In this document: positions 54,085 through 64,000 of the stretch, piece after piece
Numbering within the stretch: the stretch's first letter is position 1
Layout: each line of letters starts with the position of its first letter
NCBI GenBank assembly: GCA_033032865.1
Contig: JAWHQI010000028.1
Span: forward strand, 5,785,001-5,849,000
Origin: Dactylorhiza incarnata
Taxonomy: Eukaryota > Streptophyta > Magnoliopsida > Asparagales > Orchidaceae
Reading direction: 5' to 3'
Length of the DNA: 64,000 nucleotides
Translations under genes and position numbers: made by a program
The notes under the pieces: model-generated
What the model was told of the DNA's origin: nothing
What the model saw: only the letters and a program-made list of their open reading frames with translations
Databases searched by the model: none

Positions 54085-54535
54085 CGTTCGCCGCAAGATG
54101 CTCCCGCGCTCGTTGCGCGCTCAGAATACCTCTCCGTTCGCTCAGAACGCTCTCGTGTTCGTTGCGCGCTCAGAACGCTCCCGCGCTCGTTGCACGCTCC
54201 GAACGCCTCTTCATTCGCTCAGAATGCTCTCATGTTCGTTGCGCGCTCAGAGCGCTCCCGCGCTCGTTGCGCGCTCAGAACGCCTCTCCGTTCGCTCAGA
54301 ACGCTCTCACATTCGTTACGCGCTCAGAGCGCTCCCACACTCGTTGCACGCTCAGAATGTCTCTCCGTTCGCTCAGAACGATCCCAAGTTCGTTGCTCGT
54401 TCAGAACACTCCCGAGTTCATTGCGCGCTCAGAACGCTTCCACGCACGCTCAGAAGGCTTCCTCGCACGCTCAAAACGTTTCCACGTTCTGAACGCGCTC
54501 AGAACGTTCCCAAATTCTAAACGCGCGCGCAGTTA
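54085..54535. repeat. CGCTCAGAACGC tandem array
   Basis: About 30-bp and 60-bp periods of TTGCGCGCTCAGAACGCTCC, with variants, for about 450 bp. All three plus frames remain open for over 150 codons and give Ser/Arg/Ala-rich repeats with no resemblance to a known protein. Confidence 0.8.
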
Positions 54536-54638
54536 ACATTTCTTAATTTCTCAGATTAAAGGACTCGCTTGTCGCTTTTTTTACCCTCAACGAAGCTGCC
54601 CGAACTGCCTGAAGGGCGAGACGGTCATTTAAAAAAAT

Positions 54639-55507
54639 TGTTGGAACATGGTCTTTCGCATCTCCTAGGTTTGAGAATAACAAATGCTATGTGTATTTGA
54701 TCTTGTGTGTTTAAGTGTGCAGGAAATCAAAGTCCACATGACTCAAGGATGGTTGCCCCCAATTTTGAGCCAACAATTCCAAGTCTCCCACTAGCGCCGG
54801 CGGTAGCACTTAGCGCCTGGCGCTAGCGATGATAGCGCAATTCCGGGAGCACATATGGAAGGAGATAGCGCCCGACGGTAGCCGATAGCGCAGGCGGTAG
54901 CGACGCACACAGTTGGCAAGGAGGAATTGTTTCCTCAGATTGAAGATTCTGCGGCGCAGAATGTGTCCTAATATGGGATAGCGCTGGCGGTAGCCGATAG
55001 CGCTGGCGGTAGCGCGGAGCATAAGAGGAATGGCGAAATTATTTCCCCGGATTAAAGATTCTCGCGCGCAAAATATTACTTAATATGGGATAGCGCCGGC
55101 GGTAGCACTAGCGCAGGCGCTAGCGCTGAGGCTATAAAAAGGACCCATTAGCTCCGTCTTCATCATCCTTCAACAACCCTAAACTCCAGAGCTTCGTGCC
55201 ACAGCATATAGAGGAAGGTTCAGAGAGATACTCCCACCACAAACTTAGAGAGAATTTCTGAAGGAGGACTTCTTCACGCTTCATCCGACCGGCGACCGCT
55301 TCAACAACGCTTATACTACAGCGGTCCAACGTCTCCAACTTCAGAAGTTCTTAGAGGGAGTTTTTATTATTGATGTTTTTATATTCACATATTTATTCTT
55401 GTAATCGTTAGTGAATTCGCCTCGTGTTGGCGACTAGGTCTGGGTAGGACTTAGGGCTGAAATTCGCCTCGTGTTGGCGACTAGGTCTCGGGAGTAGGTC
55501 TAGGGGG
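54639..55507 (+). repeat. LTR-like element head, unknown family
   Basis: Starts TGTTGGAACATGG with a TTTGAGAATAACAAA motif. Contains inverted GATAGCGC/GCGGTAGC repeats (54780-55130), a TATA box (TATAAAAAGG, about 55133) and a leader. It ends with a duplicated 27-bp unit (AATTCGCCTCGTGTTGGCGA, 55413 and 55463) and a purine tract (GGTCTAGGGGG) directly before the next LTR head. Confidence 0.5.
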
Positions 55508-55988
55508 TGTTGGAGCATGCGTTTTGCACTCCTCCGGTTTGATAATAACAAAGTCCCATTTGTATTTGATTCTATTTTTATCAATGGTGTGCAGATAACA
55601 GGTATGAGATGTTCACATTTCTGCTGGAGCTAAAATTGAATGTGGGAAAATTTCACTGTCGGAAAATTCCGACAGCCACTGTCGCCCAGGCGACAGCAGA
55701 GAAGTTACAACTACTTCCCTCCACGGCAGATCGACGAAAGGCAGTTTTGCGCTGTCAGAAATCCGACATCGATGTCGCCCAGGCGACAGCTCGACGGTTA
55801 CAGCAACTGCCCACGACTCCACCCACGACGGCACTCCAGCGGCAGTTTAGCGCTGTCGGAAAATTCCGACAGTCACTATCGCCCAGGCGACAGTGAATTT
55901 CTATAAATTGGTTCCTTTGGTTCGTGCATTCCAAGCTTTTGAGAATTCCAGTCCCTTCCTGAAGGCATACGAACCAGAGAGCTCCAGA
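55508..55988 (+). repeat. Second LTR-like head, cut by the Tekay element
   Basis: Starts TGTTGGAGCATGCG with TTTGATAATAACAAA, a diverged relative of the LTR at 54639. CGACAGCCACTGTCGCC-type inverted repeats recur three times (55660-55890). A TATA-like TATAAATTGG lies near 55900. It is broken at 55988 by the next element. Confidence 0.5.
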
Positions 55989-58118
55989 TGTAACACCCCA
56001 AAAATCGTAGTTCAGCGAGGTAGGCGGCGTGGTAGTGCTGCGCTCGGGATAGGCTAGGAATTCCATAGCAGTTCTCTGCGCACGACCATTTCTCCTCTTC
56101 GCGCACGACCAGTGATCGTGCGCCAATGATCGTGCGTTAGCCGCAAGGATTCGGAGTTCTGTCTCGAACAGTGCGCACGACCAGTGTCCTCTTCGCGCAC
56201 GACCAGTGACCGTGCGCATGTGATCGTGCGTTAGTCGCAAGGATTCGGAGTTCTGTCTCGAACAGTGCGCACGACCAATGTCCTCTTCGCGCACGACCAG
56301 TGACCGTGCGCATGTGATCGTGCGCCCTGTTTATTCTGCTCCGCGATTTTGAGCGGAGAAGGAGATCGGTCCGTCCAAATCTATTGGAATTCGATCCAAC
56401 GGCTGCGATGGATGGCTGGGGGGGTTTAGGGCTTGGTAGAGGAGTTAAACCCTCATTATTTCCAAGGCTTTCTCTCTCTTAGGTTGGAGAAAGGAGGAGG
56501 AGGCAAGGAGGAGGAAGAAGGGGAATCCGCCATTGCCGGAGCTTCGGAGCTCCGTTCGCCGATCCGAGACCGGCAGTGCGTAGAGGGCATCAAGGCGCTT
56601 CTTCTCCACCGTTTGTTTGCAAGCTTCTCATGGCTAGGACGAGATCTCAAAAGGTAACGACATTTCTCCTCCCGGTCTTTAGGATGCGTGTTTGGCATCT
56701 CTTCTTTTTCTGCATTTTGGCACCGGATCCGTCGAGTGAGAGGGATCCGGGTCGCCTTGGTTCAAGAGAAACCACCGGGTTGATTGTGTCCGTCCCCGAC
56801 ATGTTTTGCACTAGAGATCCGCTCTGCTAGCGGATTAGGCATTGTGGGTGAAGCCGGATTTGTGGCCGTTGGTCCGATCCGGTGATGTTGATTTACGCAC
56901 ATTTTAGGGGTTTTGTTAGAAATCCGATTACGGCGAACTCGTCATTGTGATGCCCTTGTAGCTTCGTGTGGTAACGAATGTTGGGTTTAGGGCGGAGAAA
57001 TAATGTGCGGATTATGGGGCTTGTGATGCCTAGTGTTGTGCGAAGGCGCGATTGGTCTTTGTGGTCGGCTGGCTATCTCGTGAAGACTGAGATTCACGTG
57101 TGGAGAGTGTCCCGGCAAGATTAGTCCCTTCGATTATTGACTGACGAGAATGTCTGTGCTACGGTTGAGTCCGTTGACGGTTGCCAGGCGAGGCAATCGG
57201 TGGACGTTGTCCCGAGAGTAAGCCCAGGGCCTTGGGACGTTTTGATTGGCCAGAATTCTTAGAATCGGTCTTGGTGCGTTGTTGGCGGCCCGAGCGTGTG
57301 AGCTGTCAGACAAGCCCGATGGCATGGTGGGCCACGCGAGGTGGGTCTCAGCGAGAGCGCTTGGCCTTGGGTTTTGATGCCCTTGTGGGGAAGTATTGAG
57401 TACCCTTGTGTTGGTGATGTGTGATGATGTGTTAGATTCATACGCTTTAGGGCGCCTTGGGTGAAACCCGGGCTTGCACTCATTTTGCATTGTTAGGCCC
57501 CTTTTATTACCTGCTCAACATAGAAACGTGGATGATGCTTGTGACACTCATGCCAGTATTTATGTTGCTTTCCTTTATGTACATTTGCATACGAAGTGCT
57601 GACTTGCAGGGTGAAGTAGTTCCCCGGGGTCCGCTAGGACGGCCGGGAGGAGGGATGTTGTTACACCGCTTGTGGTCAGCCATAGCTGACCCTCATTTAC
57701 CGCTCTTTGTGATTTGGTTGCAGGGCACGAATCGCAGGCTGGACCCAGCGCGCCGGCCAAAAAGGCCTAAAGCCTCACGAAGTGCTTAGTTGATTTCCTG
57801 CATCACTTTCTTCGTACTTTGTTATATCCGGCTTGCATGCCGAGGTAGCTTAGGGAAAAACTATCTTTCCCCTTTTGTTGGGATGTCTTTTATTATGGAA
57901 TGTTTGATGTTTTGGACATTGTTTTGTAAGGCCTTAAGGCCAGTTGGACTCCTTTGTAGTATGGACAATCTCCGTGGCTTAGTTTGTTTCCGCTGTGTTG
58001 TCTGAGTTATGAGATTGGGCAGTTAATATCATCTTCTAATACTAAAGCTGTGGCGGTTGTATGCTGTGGGGTCCCGGCCGGACCCATATTATATGGTCAT
58101 TACAGGGGAGGTGTTACA
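55989..58118 (+). repeat. 5' LTR of the young Tekay element
   Basis: 2130 bp, TGTAACACCCC...GGTGTTACA. 56050-56330 is a 2.5-copy tandem repeat (unit about 115 bp) built on CGCACGACCAGTGACCGTGCGC palindromic motifs. Small ORFs inside are incidental. Confidence 0.9.
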
Positions 58119-58121
58119 ATT

Positions 58122-58133
58122 TGGTATCAGAGC
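58122..58133 (+). promoter_or_regulatory. Primer-binding site, initiator tRNA-Met
   Basis: TGGTATCAGAGC, three bases after the 5' LTR; full match to the usual plant tRNA-Met primer site. Confidence 0.9.
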
Positions 58134-58362
58134 TAGGTTGGTTCTAGTATTCTTGCGAGGTCTAGTGTTTTTGGATCGCGTAAGAGATTGTTCACATAGG
58201 AGTATAGTGCGGGATCATGAGTATCCCTGCGTTCAGGTCTTGCGTTTAGATCCTGATGAGCGTTTGTTTGTTCCTTGCTTATTCTAGGATGTTGGCGACG
58301 ATGCGGGGACATCGAGGAGGCAAGAGGAGCCTTCGGGGAGTAGTGCTACTGCTCCAGGCCTC

Positions 58363-59886
58363 ATGAATGTGGGCATGTCCCCGGCTGATTTCTGTCGCAT
58401 GCTAGCGGAGGCAATGGTAGCGGCTCAAGCTGGAGCGATGCCACGGGTTCCTACGCCGGTGGTGCAAGTTGCGACCCCTGTCACTCCGGCGGCTACGCCG
58501 GATACACCGGATGTCGAAGTAAGGCAAGCAGAACCTCTAGCGGAGAGAGCTATTCCGATGGGTGATCGATTCATGAAGTATTTCTTGAGTTTCCACCCTC
58601 CGACATTCAAGGGAGTGGGCACTCCAACGGATGCCGAGGATTGGCTTTCGAGGATCCAGGAGCTCTTGAAGGCAGCTGAGACCCATGCTGAGAGGCAGTC
58701 TCACTTTGCGAGCTTCATGTTAGAGGGCGATGCGAAATTGTGGTGGGTGAACCATAACGGTCGACTTTTTGCTGGGCGTGTTCCGTCCATGGAGGAGTTC
58801 GGAAACGCTTTCCTAAAGCGTTACATTCCGGCTTCAACAAGGTTAGCACTGCAGCGGCAGTTTCTGCATTTGGTGCAGCGGGAGAAGACGGTGGATGAAT
58901 ATCTGCAAGAGTTCACTCGGTTGGGTCGGTATGCGGGCACGACAATGGCAGATGATGAAGAGATAGATAACCTCTTTTATCAAGGGTTGAGGGAAAATTT
59001 AAGGCAACCGCTCATAGCCTTGAAGAATGCGGGATTCAATGAGTTGGTCGAAGCCGCTCGCACGCTGGAGAGCGACTTGGAGCGAACTCAACGGCGAAAG
59101 GGTGTTGCGGTAAGGCAGGGAGAAGGAAAACCTCCTAAGTCTCAGTCCCAGTGGAAGTCCGAGGGCAGCCGATGGAAGAAGAAGCCCCGTCCTAATTGGC
59201 CTGGGGAGAGAAGTGGCGCACCTTCGGGAGATTTCCGTTCCAACGGTCCGGTTACTTGTTACCAGTGTGGCAAGGTGGGTCACATTAGTCGTTTTTGCAC
59301 CGAGGGCGGAGCTGGGCCAGAGCCGAGACAAGAACAATCGGTGCGTTCGGGTCCCGGTGTTGCAGAGAAGGGGAAAGCGGCGGAGTCGAGTGCTTCGCGG
59401 TTCCCTCCAGTGCAGCCTAGGGCCTATAATCTTGGGCAACAGGAAGCGATACGTCAACCCGATGTGGTGACAGGTACGAAAGGTTTAAGTTCCGTTTGTT
59501 ACTATAATGTAGTTTGCGGCCTTTCATGTTTGTTTTGCACGTGGTTAGGTTTCGTGCTAGTTTCGGGCTACCCCTCCCGAGTGTTGTTCGACACGGGGGC
59601 GTCACACTCTTTTCTTGCGGAAAGTTTTATCCGGAAGATTGCTGCTGAGCCCGTAGTGGCAGGAGTGGAGCTGAGTGTGCGTATGCCGAATGGGTCTTTC
59701 ATGACTACCATGAGGAAGGGACGCATTGTGATGCAAATTGGCGATTGTGATTTCGTGTTGGTAGCAGCGATTCTGCCACTAGCTGAATTCGATGTTATCT
59801 TGGGAATGGACTGGCTTGCGGAGCAGCGAGCTAGTATCGACTGCCAGTTGAAGGTGGTAACCCTGAGAGGTGAAGGTAGAGCATAG
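58363..59886 (+). CDS. Gag and aspartic protease, young Tekay element
   Basis: 507 codons. Capsid core at residues 75-235 (FLSFHPPTFKGVGTPTDAED; WLSRIQELLK; FLKRYIPASTR; EFTRLGRYAGTTM), zinc knuckle CYQCGKVGHISRFC (residues 299-312), protease D-T-G at 410-412 (VLFDTGASHSFL) and LGMDWLAEQ. Residues about 371-396 look like a translated 75-nt intron (separate entry). The ATG at 58363 is the first in frame; gag-like codons (DVGDDAGTSRRQEEPSGSS) lie just upstream after a TAG, so the original start may have been earlier. TAG at 59884-59886 ends this part; RT follows in the same frame. Confidence 0.88.
   Translation: MNVGMSPADFCRMLAEAMVAAQAGAMPRVPTPVVQVATPVTPAATPDTPDVEVRQAEPLAERAIPMGDRFMKYFLSFHPPTFKGVGTPTDAEDWLSRIQELLKAAETHAERQSHFASFMLEGDAKLWWVNHNGRLFAGRVPSMEEFGNAFLKRYIPASTRLALQRQFLHLVQREKTVDEYLQEFTRLGRYAGTTMADDEEIDNLFYQGLRENLRQPLIALKNAGFNELVEAARTLESDLERTQRRKGVAVRQGEGKPPKSQSQWKSEGSRWKKKPRPNWPGERSGAPSGDFRSNGPVTCYQCGKVGHISRFCTEGGAGPEPRQEQSVRSGPGVAEKGKAAESSASRFPPVQPRAYNLGQQEAIRQPDVVTGTKGLSSVCYYNVVCGLSCLFCTWLGFVLVSGYPSRVLFDTGASHSFLAESFIRKIAAEPVVAGVELSVRMPNGSFMTTMRKGRIVMQIGDCDFVLVAAILPLAEFDVILGMDWLAEQRASIDCQLKVVTLRGEGRA
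59474..59548 (+). other. Candidate in-frame intron before the protease
   Basis: 75 nt with CAG|GTACGA donor and a T-rich tract ending GTTAG|G. Removing it joins VVTG to FVLVSGYPSRVLFDTG, the normal Tekay junction. It is a multiple of three with no stop, so both forms are translatable. The element at 16.9-37.4 kb has an intron-like segment at the same position. Confidence 0.55.
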
Positions 59887-60711
59887 GTCAAGTTCGAAGG
59901 CCTAAGCGGAGTGGCTTACTCCCTGATTTCCGCTATGCAAATGAGGCGTGCGGTAAACCAAGGAGGCGAGGCGTTCTTAGCTTTGTTGGAGACTCACTCC
60001 ACAAAGTTGGCTATTAGAGAAGTTCCGGTGGTGGAAAAATTTGAGGATGTATTCCCCGAGGAGCTTCCGGGAGCACCTCCTCAGCGTGAAATTGATTTCT
60101 CGATAGAGTTGGTACCGGGTGCGAGGCCAGTGTCGCGTACTCCGTTTAGGATGGCACCGAAGGAACTGGCCGAGTTAAAGGTTCAGTTGCAGGAGTTGTT
60201 AGAGCAAGGGTACATTAGGCCCAGCTCTTCGCCGTGGAGCGCGCCGGTTTTGTTTGTGAAGAAGAAAGACGGAAGTATGCGGTTGTGTATCGATTACCGT
60301 GAATTGAATAAATTGACCGTTAAGAATAAATATCTGATTTCCCGAATCGATGATTTGTTCGACCAGTTAGTGGGGTCGGTGGTGTACTCCAAGTTGGATT
60401 TGAAATCGGGGTACTACCAGTTGAAGATTCGAGAAGAGGACGTTGCCAAGACAGCGTTTGGGACTCGGTATGGCCACTACGAGTTTTCGGTGATGCCGTT
60501 CGGTTTGACGAACGCGCCATCTGTGTTCATGGATTTGATGAACAGGGTCTTTCGCCCGTTCTTAGATTCGTTCGTGGTGGTGTTTATAGATGATATCTTG
60601 GTGTATTCGAAATCGGAGGCAGAGCATGAGTCTCACTTGAGGCAAGTTTTGCAAACTCTAAGGGAGAATCAGCTTTATGCTAAGTTCTCAAAATGTGAGT
60701 TTTGGATCTAG
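59887..60711 (+). CDS. Reverse transcriptase, young Tekay element
   Basis: In frame with Gag-PR after the TAG. Motifs: [89 protein letters not shown] and the catalytic [12 protein letters not shown] box. All catalytic Asp residues are kept. It ends at TAG (60709-60711) in KCEFWI*KVAFLGH, where relatives continue, compatible with CAG-to-TAG. Confidence 0.88.
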   Translation, partial: VKFEGLSGVAYSLISAMQMRRAVNQGGEAFLALLETHSTKLAIREVPVVEKFEDVFPEELPGAPPQREIDFSIELVPGARPVSRTPFRMAPKELAELKVQLQELLEQGYIRPSSSPWSAPVLFVKKKDGSMRLCIDYRELNKLTVKNKYLISRIDDLFDQLVGSVVYSKLDLKSGYYQLKIREEDVAKTAFGTRYGHYEFSVMPFGLTNAPSVFMDLMNRVFRPFLDSFVVVFIDDILVYSKSEAEHESHLRQVLQTLRENQLYAKFSKCEFWI

Positions 60712-61371
60712 AAGGTGGCTTTCTTGGGGCACTTAATTAGTGTAGATTGGGTGGCGGTAGATCCAACGAAGATTGAAGCCATTAGAGATTGGCCTGTCTT
60801 GAGGACCGTGGCGGAAGTCCGGAGTTTCCTTGGACTAGCTGGTTATTATAGAAGGTTCGTGGAGAACTTTTCGCGGATGGCGTTGCCCCTCACCACACTC
60901 ACTCGCAAGGACCAGAGGTTTGTCTGGACACCGGAGTGTGCCCGTGCATTCGAGAATTTGAAGGAAAGATTGATGTCTGCCCCAATCCTTAGTCTTCCTA
61001 GTGGGACGGAAGGATTTCAGATCTTTAGCGACGCGTCAGGTTGCGGGTTGGGTTGCGTGCTGGTGCAGCACGGCAAGGTGATAGCGTATGGGTCAAGGCA
61101 GTTAAAGACTCATGAGAGGAATTATCCCGTCCATGATCTGGAGTTGGCGGCGGTAATCTTTGCACTAAAACTGTGGAGACACTATGTTTATGGTGCGAAG
61201 GTGGAGATCTTCACGGATCACAAAAGCCTGAGGTATCTCCTAGACCAAAAGGATCTGAATATGCGGCAGCGTAGGTGGGTCGAGTTCCTTGGGGACTACG
61301 ACGTGGAGATTCAGTATACGCCGGGTAAAGCCAACGTGGTGGCGGATGCTTTGAGTAGGAAGTACTCCTAG
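60712..61371 (+). CDS. RT connection and RNase H, young Tekay element
   Basis: Same frame. [39 protein letters not shown], RNase [54 protein letters not shown] and [18 protein letters not shown] at 61369-61371 interrupts before integrase. Confidence 0.88.
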   Translation, partial: KVAFLGHLISVDWVAVDPTKIEAIRDWPVLRTVAEVRSFLGLAGYYRRFVENFSRMALPLTTLTRKDQRFVWTPECARAFENLKERLMSAPILSLPSGTEGFQIFSDASGCGLGCVLVQHGKVIAYGSRQLKTHERNYPVHDLELAAVIFALKLWRHYVYGAKVEIFTDHKSLRYLLDQKDLNMRQRRWVEFLGDYDVEIQYTPGKANVVADALSRKYS

Positions 61372-61383
61372 CAAGGTAATTGG

Positions 61384-62949
61384 ATGGAGGCGCATAACGA
61401 GCGTTTGATTCGGGACTTGGAGTCTCTTGACATTTCTTGTGTGGCTAGAGGTGAGTCTAGCATAGCCCGTTTGAACTGGATTGAAATGCAGTGTGATATA
61501 ACGGATCGAATCCGAGAGGCGACCAGTGCGGACGAGGAGTGCCAACAGTTGGTGTTGGAGGCTCAACAAAGCGAAGGCACTGCTTTGGAGATGGTTGGTG
61601 GAATTCTGAGGAGAGACGGAAGGATCTGTGTTCCGCGCTTCGGCAAGCTTCGCGAGGAGTTGATGTTTGAAGCTCACTTTACGAAGTACTCCGTTCATCC
61701 AGGAAGTACAAAGATGTACGCGGATTTGAAGAAATCTTTTTGGTGGCCTGGGATGAAGCGGGATGTAGCCGAGTACGTGAGCCGATGTCAGACTTGTGCC
61801 TTGGTGAAGGCTGAGTGCCAAAGGCCCGGCGGGTTCTTGAAGCCTCTTCCCATCCCCGAATGGAAATTTGATGACATCTCTATGGATTTTGTGCATGGTT
61901 TGCCTCGATCGCAGCAGGGTAACGATGCGATTTGGGTGATAGTGGATCGCCTGACGAAGGTGGCCCACTTCATTCCGAATCAGAAGAGCGATGGCGTGGA
62001 GAAGCTCGTGGAGCTTTATGTTCGAAACATTGTGCGGTTGCACGGGATTCCGAAGAGCATCGTTAGTGATCGCGATGGGAGATTCACATCGAAGGACTGG
62101 AGATTAGTGCAGAAAAGTCTAGGCACGAAGCTCAAGTTTAGCACCGCGTTCCACCCGCAGACCGATGGTCAGACGGAGCGAACGAACCGTACGTTGGAAG
62201 ACATGTTGAGGATGTGTGCTCTCGACTTTGGCAAAGGTTGGGAGGACCACCTTTTCATGGTGGAGTTCGCCTATAATAATAGCTTCCAGGCGAGTATCAA
62301 GATGGCGCCATACGAAGCTTTGTATGGAAGGAAGTGTCGAACGCCGATGTCTTCGGCAGAGGTGGGAGACACTAAGCTTTTGGGAAAGCAAGTGGTGGAA
62401 GATGCTTGCGAGATTGTGCGGACGATTCAGGAGCGCATGAAGGTTTCTCAGGATCGACAAGCGAAGTATTTTAATGCGCGCCACAGAAATGTGGAGTTTG
62501 CAGTGGGCGACATGGTCTACTTGAAGATCAAGCCGCTCAAGGGTGTTTCGCGGGTGCGGCGACTCAAGAAGTTGAGTCCGAGATATTTGGGTCCGTTCGA
62601 GGTTACGGAGCGTATAGGCGAAGCAGCCTATCGTTTGGCGTTGTCCGCAGAGCTGAGTGGATTACATGACGTTTTCCATGTCTCCGTGCTGAGGAAAGCT
62701 TTGGTAGAGCCGAGTGTCGTGGTCGAAGCGGCGGCGGTGCCGGTGATGGAGAACTTGGGGGTGAGGGTTCGCCCGGTGTGCGTGGAGGATTCAGAAGTCC
62801 GGCAGTTGCGTAACAAGCAAGTCAAACTTGTAAAGGTGCGATGGGACAACTGCGGGCGAGAAGAATTCTCTTGGGAGCGTGAGCAAGCGATGCGGGAGAA
62901 TTTCCCGGAACTTTTCGCTCCAGGTATGCGTTATGAATTTCCTGTTTAA
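61384..62949 (+). CDS. Integrase with C-terminal chromodomain, young Tekay element
   Basis: 521 codons, complete. HHCC zinc site at H98, H105, C135, C138; catalytic triad D168, D229, E265 (D-x35-E); GPF/Y-like region (SPRYLGPFEVTERIGEAAYRLAL); chromodomain near 455-500 (NKQVKLVKVRWDNCGREEFSWE). It targets insertion to chromatin by family knowledge. Four codons (QGNW) separate the first Met from the upstream TAG, so it is really the continuation of pol. It ends at TAA 62947-62949. Confidence 0.9.
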   Translation: MEAHNERLIRDLESLDISCVARGESSIARLNWIEMQCDITDRIREATSADEECQQLVLEAQQSEGTALEMVGGILRRDGRICVPRFGKLREELMFEAHFTKYSVHPGSTKMYADLKKSFWWPGMKRDVAEYVSRCQTCALVKAECQRPGGFLKPLPIPEWKFDDISMDFVHGLPRSQQGNDAIWVIVDRLTKVAHFIPNQKSDGVEKLVELYVRNIVRLHGIPKSIVSDRDGRFTSKDWRLVQKSLGTKLKFSTAFHPQTDGQTERTNRTLEDMLRMCALDFGKGWEDHLFMVEFAYNNSFQASIKMAPYEALYGRKCRTPMSSAEVGDTKLLGKQVVEDACEIVRTIQERMKVSQDRQAKYFNARHRNVEFAVGDMVYLKIKPLKGVSRVRRLKKLSPRYLGPFEVTERIGEAAYRLALSAELSGLHDVFHVSVLRKALVEPSVVVEAAAVPVMENLGVRVRPVCVEDSEVRQLRNKQVKLVKVRWDNCGREEFSWEREQAMRENFPELFAPGMRYEFPV

Positions 62950-62979
62950 ATTCTGAAATTTCGAGGACGAAATTCTTTT

Positions 62980-62993
62980 AAGGGGGGTGGAGT
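62980..62993 (+). promoter_or_regulatory. Polypurine tract
   Basis: AAGGGGGGTGGAGT directly before the 3' LTR, preceded by the TTTCGAGGACGAAATTC block typical of Tekay/Del elements. Confidence 0.85.
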
Positions 62994-64000
62994 TGTAACA
63001 CCCCAAAAATCGTAGTTCAGCGAGGTAGGCGGGGTGGTAGTGCTGCGCTCGGGATAGGCTAGGAATTCCATAGCAGTTCTCTGCACACGACCATTTCTCC
63101 TCTTCGCGCACGACCAGTGATCGTGCGCCAATGATCGTGCGTTAGCCGCAAGGATTCGGAGTTCTGTCTCGAACAGTGCGCACGACCAGTGTCCTCTTCG
63201 CGCACGACCAGTGACCGTGCGCATGTGATCGTGCGTTAGTCGCAAGGATTCGGAGTTCTGTCTCGAACAGTGCGCACGACCAATGTCCTCTTCGCGCACG
63301 ACCAGTGACCGTGCGCATGTGATCGTGCGCCCTGTTTATTCTGCTCCGCGATTTTGAGCGGAGAAGGAGATCGGTCTGTCCAAATCTATTGGAATTCGAT
63401 CCAACGGCTGCGATGGATGGCTGGGGGGGTTTAGGGCTTGGTAGAGGAGTTAAACCCTCATTATTTCCAAGGCTTTCTCTCTCTTAGGTTGGAGAAAGGA
63501 GGAGGAGGCAAGGAGGAGGAAGAAGGGGAATCCTCCATTGCCGGAGCTTCGGAGCTCCGTTCGCCGATCCGAGACCGGCAGTGCGTAGAGGGCATCAAGG
63601 CGCTTCTTCTCCACCGTTTGTTTGCAAGCTTCTCATGGCTAGGAGGAGATCTCAAAAGGTAACGACATTTCTCCTCCCGGTCTTTAGGATGCGTGTTTGG
63701 CATCTCTTCTTTTTCTGCATTTTGGCACCGGATCCGTCGAGTGAGAGGGATCCGGGTCGCCTTGGTTCAAGAGAAACCACCGGGTTGATTGTGTCCGTCC
63801 CCGGCATGTTTTGCACTAGAGATCCGCTCCGCTAGCGGATTAGGCATTGTGGGTGAAGCCGGATTTGTGGCCGTTGGTCCGATCCGGTGATGTTGATTTA
63901 CGCACATTTTAGGGGTTTTGTTAGAAATCCGATTACGGCGAACTCGTCGTTGTGATGCCCTTGTAGCTTCGTGTGGTAACAAATGTTGGGTTTAGGGCGG
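62994..64000 (+). repeat. 3' LTR of the young Tekay element (first 1007 bp)
   Basis: Matches 55989-56995 nearly base for base, including the CGCACGACC tandem block (63080-63340). By homology it would end about 1.1 kb beyond the window. Confidence 0.92.

Larger units (their letters stand above)
55989..64000 (+). mobile_element. Young Tekay/Del-like chromovirus, plus strand (3' LTR runs off the window)
   Basis: 5' LTR 55989-58118, PBS, gag-pro-RT-RH-IN-chromodomain, PPT, and the first 1007 bp of the 3' LTR. Over those 1007 bp I count about nine LTR differences by eye (roughly 99.1% identity), so insertion is recent. The coding frame has no frameshift; three TAG codons (59884, 60709, 61369) interrupt it. 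TSD cannot be checked because the right end is outside. Confidence 0.92.

Noticed and set aside
53776..54536. Ser/Arg-rich proteins of 184-238 codons
   Set aside because: Three frames are open at once across a tandem array; composition artefact.
61788..62484. Minus-strand ORFs of 61-121 codons in the young Tekay integrase
   Set aside because: Antisense shadows of a clearly conserved integrase frame.

Overview
The window is plant nuclear DNA and almost entirely transposable elements. It looks like a repeat-rich intergenic block of an angiosperm; I cannot name the species. Evidence: Ty1/copia and Ty3/gypsy polyproteins of plant type, initiator-tRNA-Met primer sites, a plant TMK-type receptor kinase, Mutator-like relics with OTU domains, MITEs, and a 5S-rRNA-derived palindrome. 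The only convincing host gene is the 5' part of a TMK-like leucine-rich-repeat receptor kinase on the minus strand at 1-1384, cut by the window edge.

Layout. 1-1.4 kb: TMK-like gene, with leader and promoter to about 1.83 kb. 2.2-4.3 kb: a small PIF/Harbinger-type MITE, a palindrome-of-palindromes foldback and a Mutator/OTU relic. 4.5-10.2 kb: a decayed minus-strand chromovirus, itself hit by a 638-bp inverted dimer carrying two divergent 5S-rRNA-like Pol III promoter domains (8316-8953). 10.2-13.7 kb: stray LTR pieces, a coding minisatellite and a second foldback.

13.9-51.6 kb is one nested insertion that can be resolved almost to the base from target-site duplications (TSDs). An old copia-type solo LTR (13856-14148 plus 51209-51564) was split by a related copia element (14149-51208). 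That element received (a) a minus-strand solo LTR (16645-38808, TSD TAGTC), which received a Tekay/Del-like gypsy with 4.5-kb LTRs (16924-37411, TSD CCTGA), which received a nearly intact copia (25795-32332, TSD CAATC). It also received (b) a Sirevirus-like non-autonomous copia (40916-48742, TSD ATAAA) whose pol is replaced by a promoter-bearing coiled-coil ORF.

51.6-64 kb: a second Mutator/OTU relic, GC-rich tandem arrays, two LTR heads in tandem, and a young Tekay/Del chromovirus (55989 to beyond 64000). Its polyprotein is frame-intact except for three amber codons. Both Tekay elements have an intron-like segment at the same place, just before the protease.

The genes do not form a pathway; the retroelement parts work as Gag (particle), protease, reverse transcriptase, RNase H and integrase modules. 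Most inactivating changes are isolated in-frame stops, many compatible with C-to-T change at CG or CAG, as expected for methylated, silenced plant DNA. No tRNA genes, complete rRNA genes or CRISPR arrays were seen.
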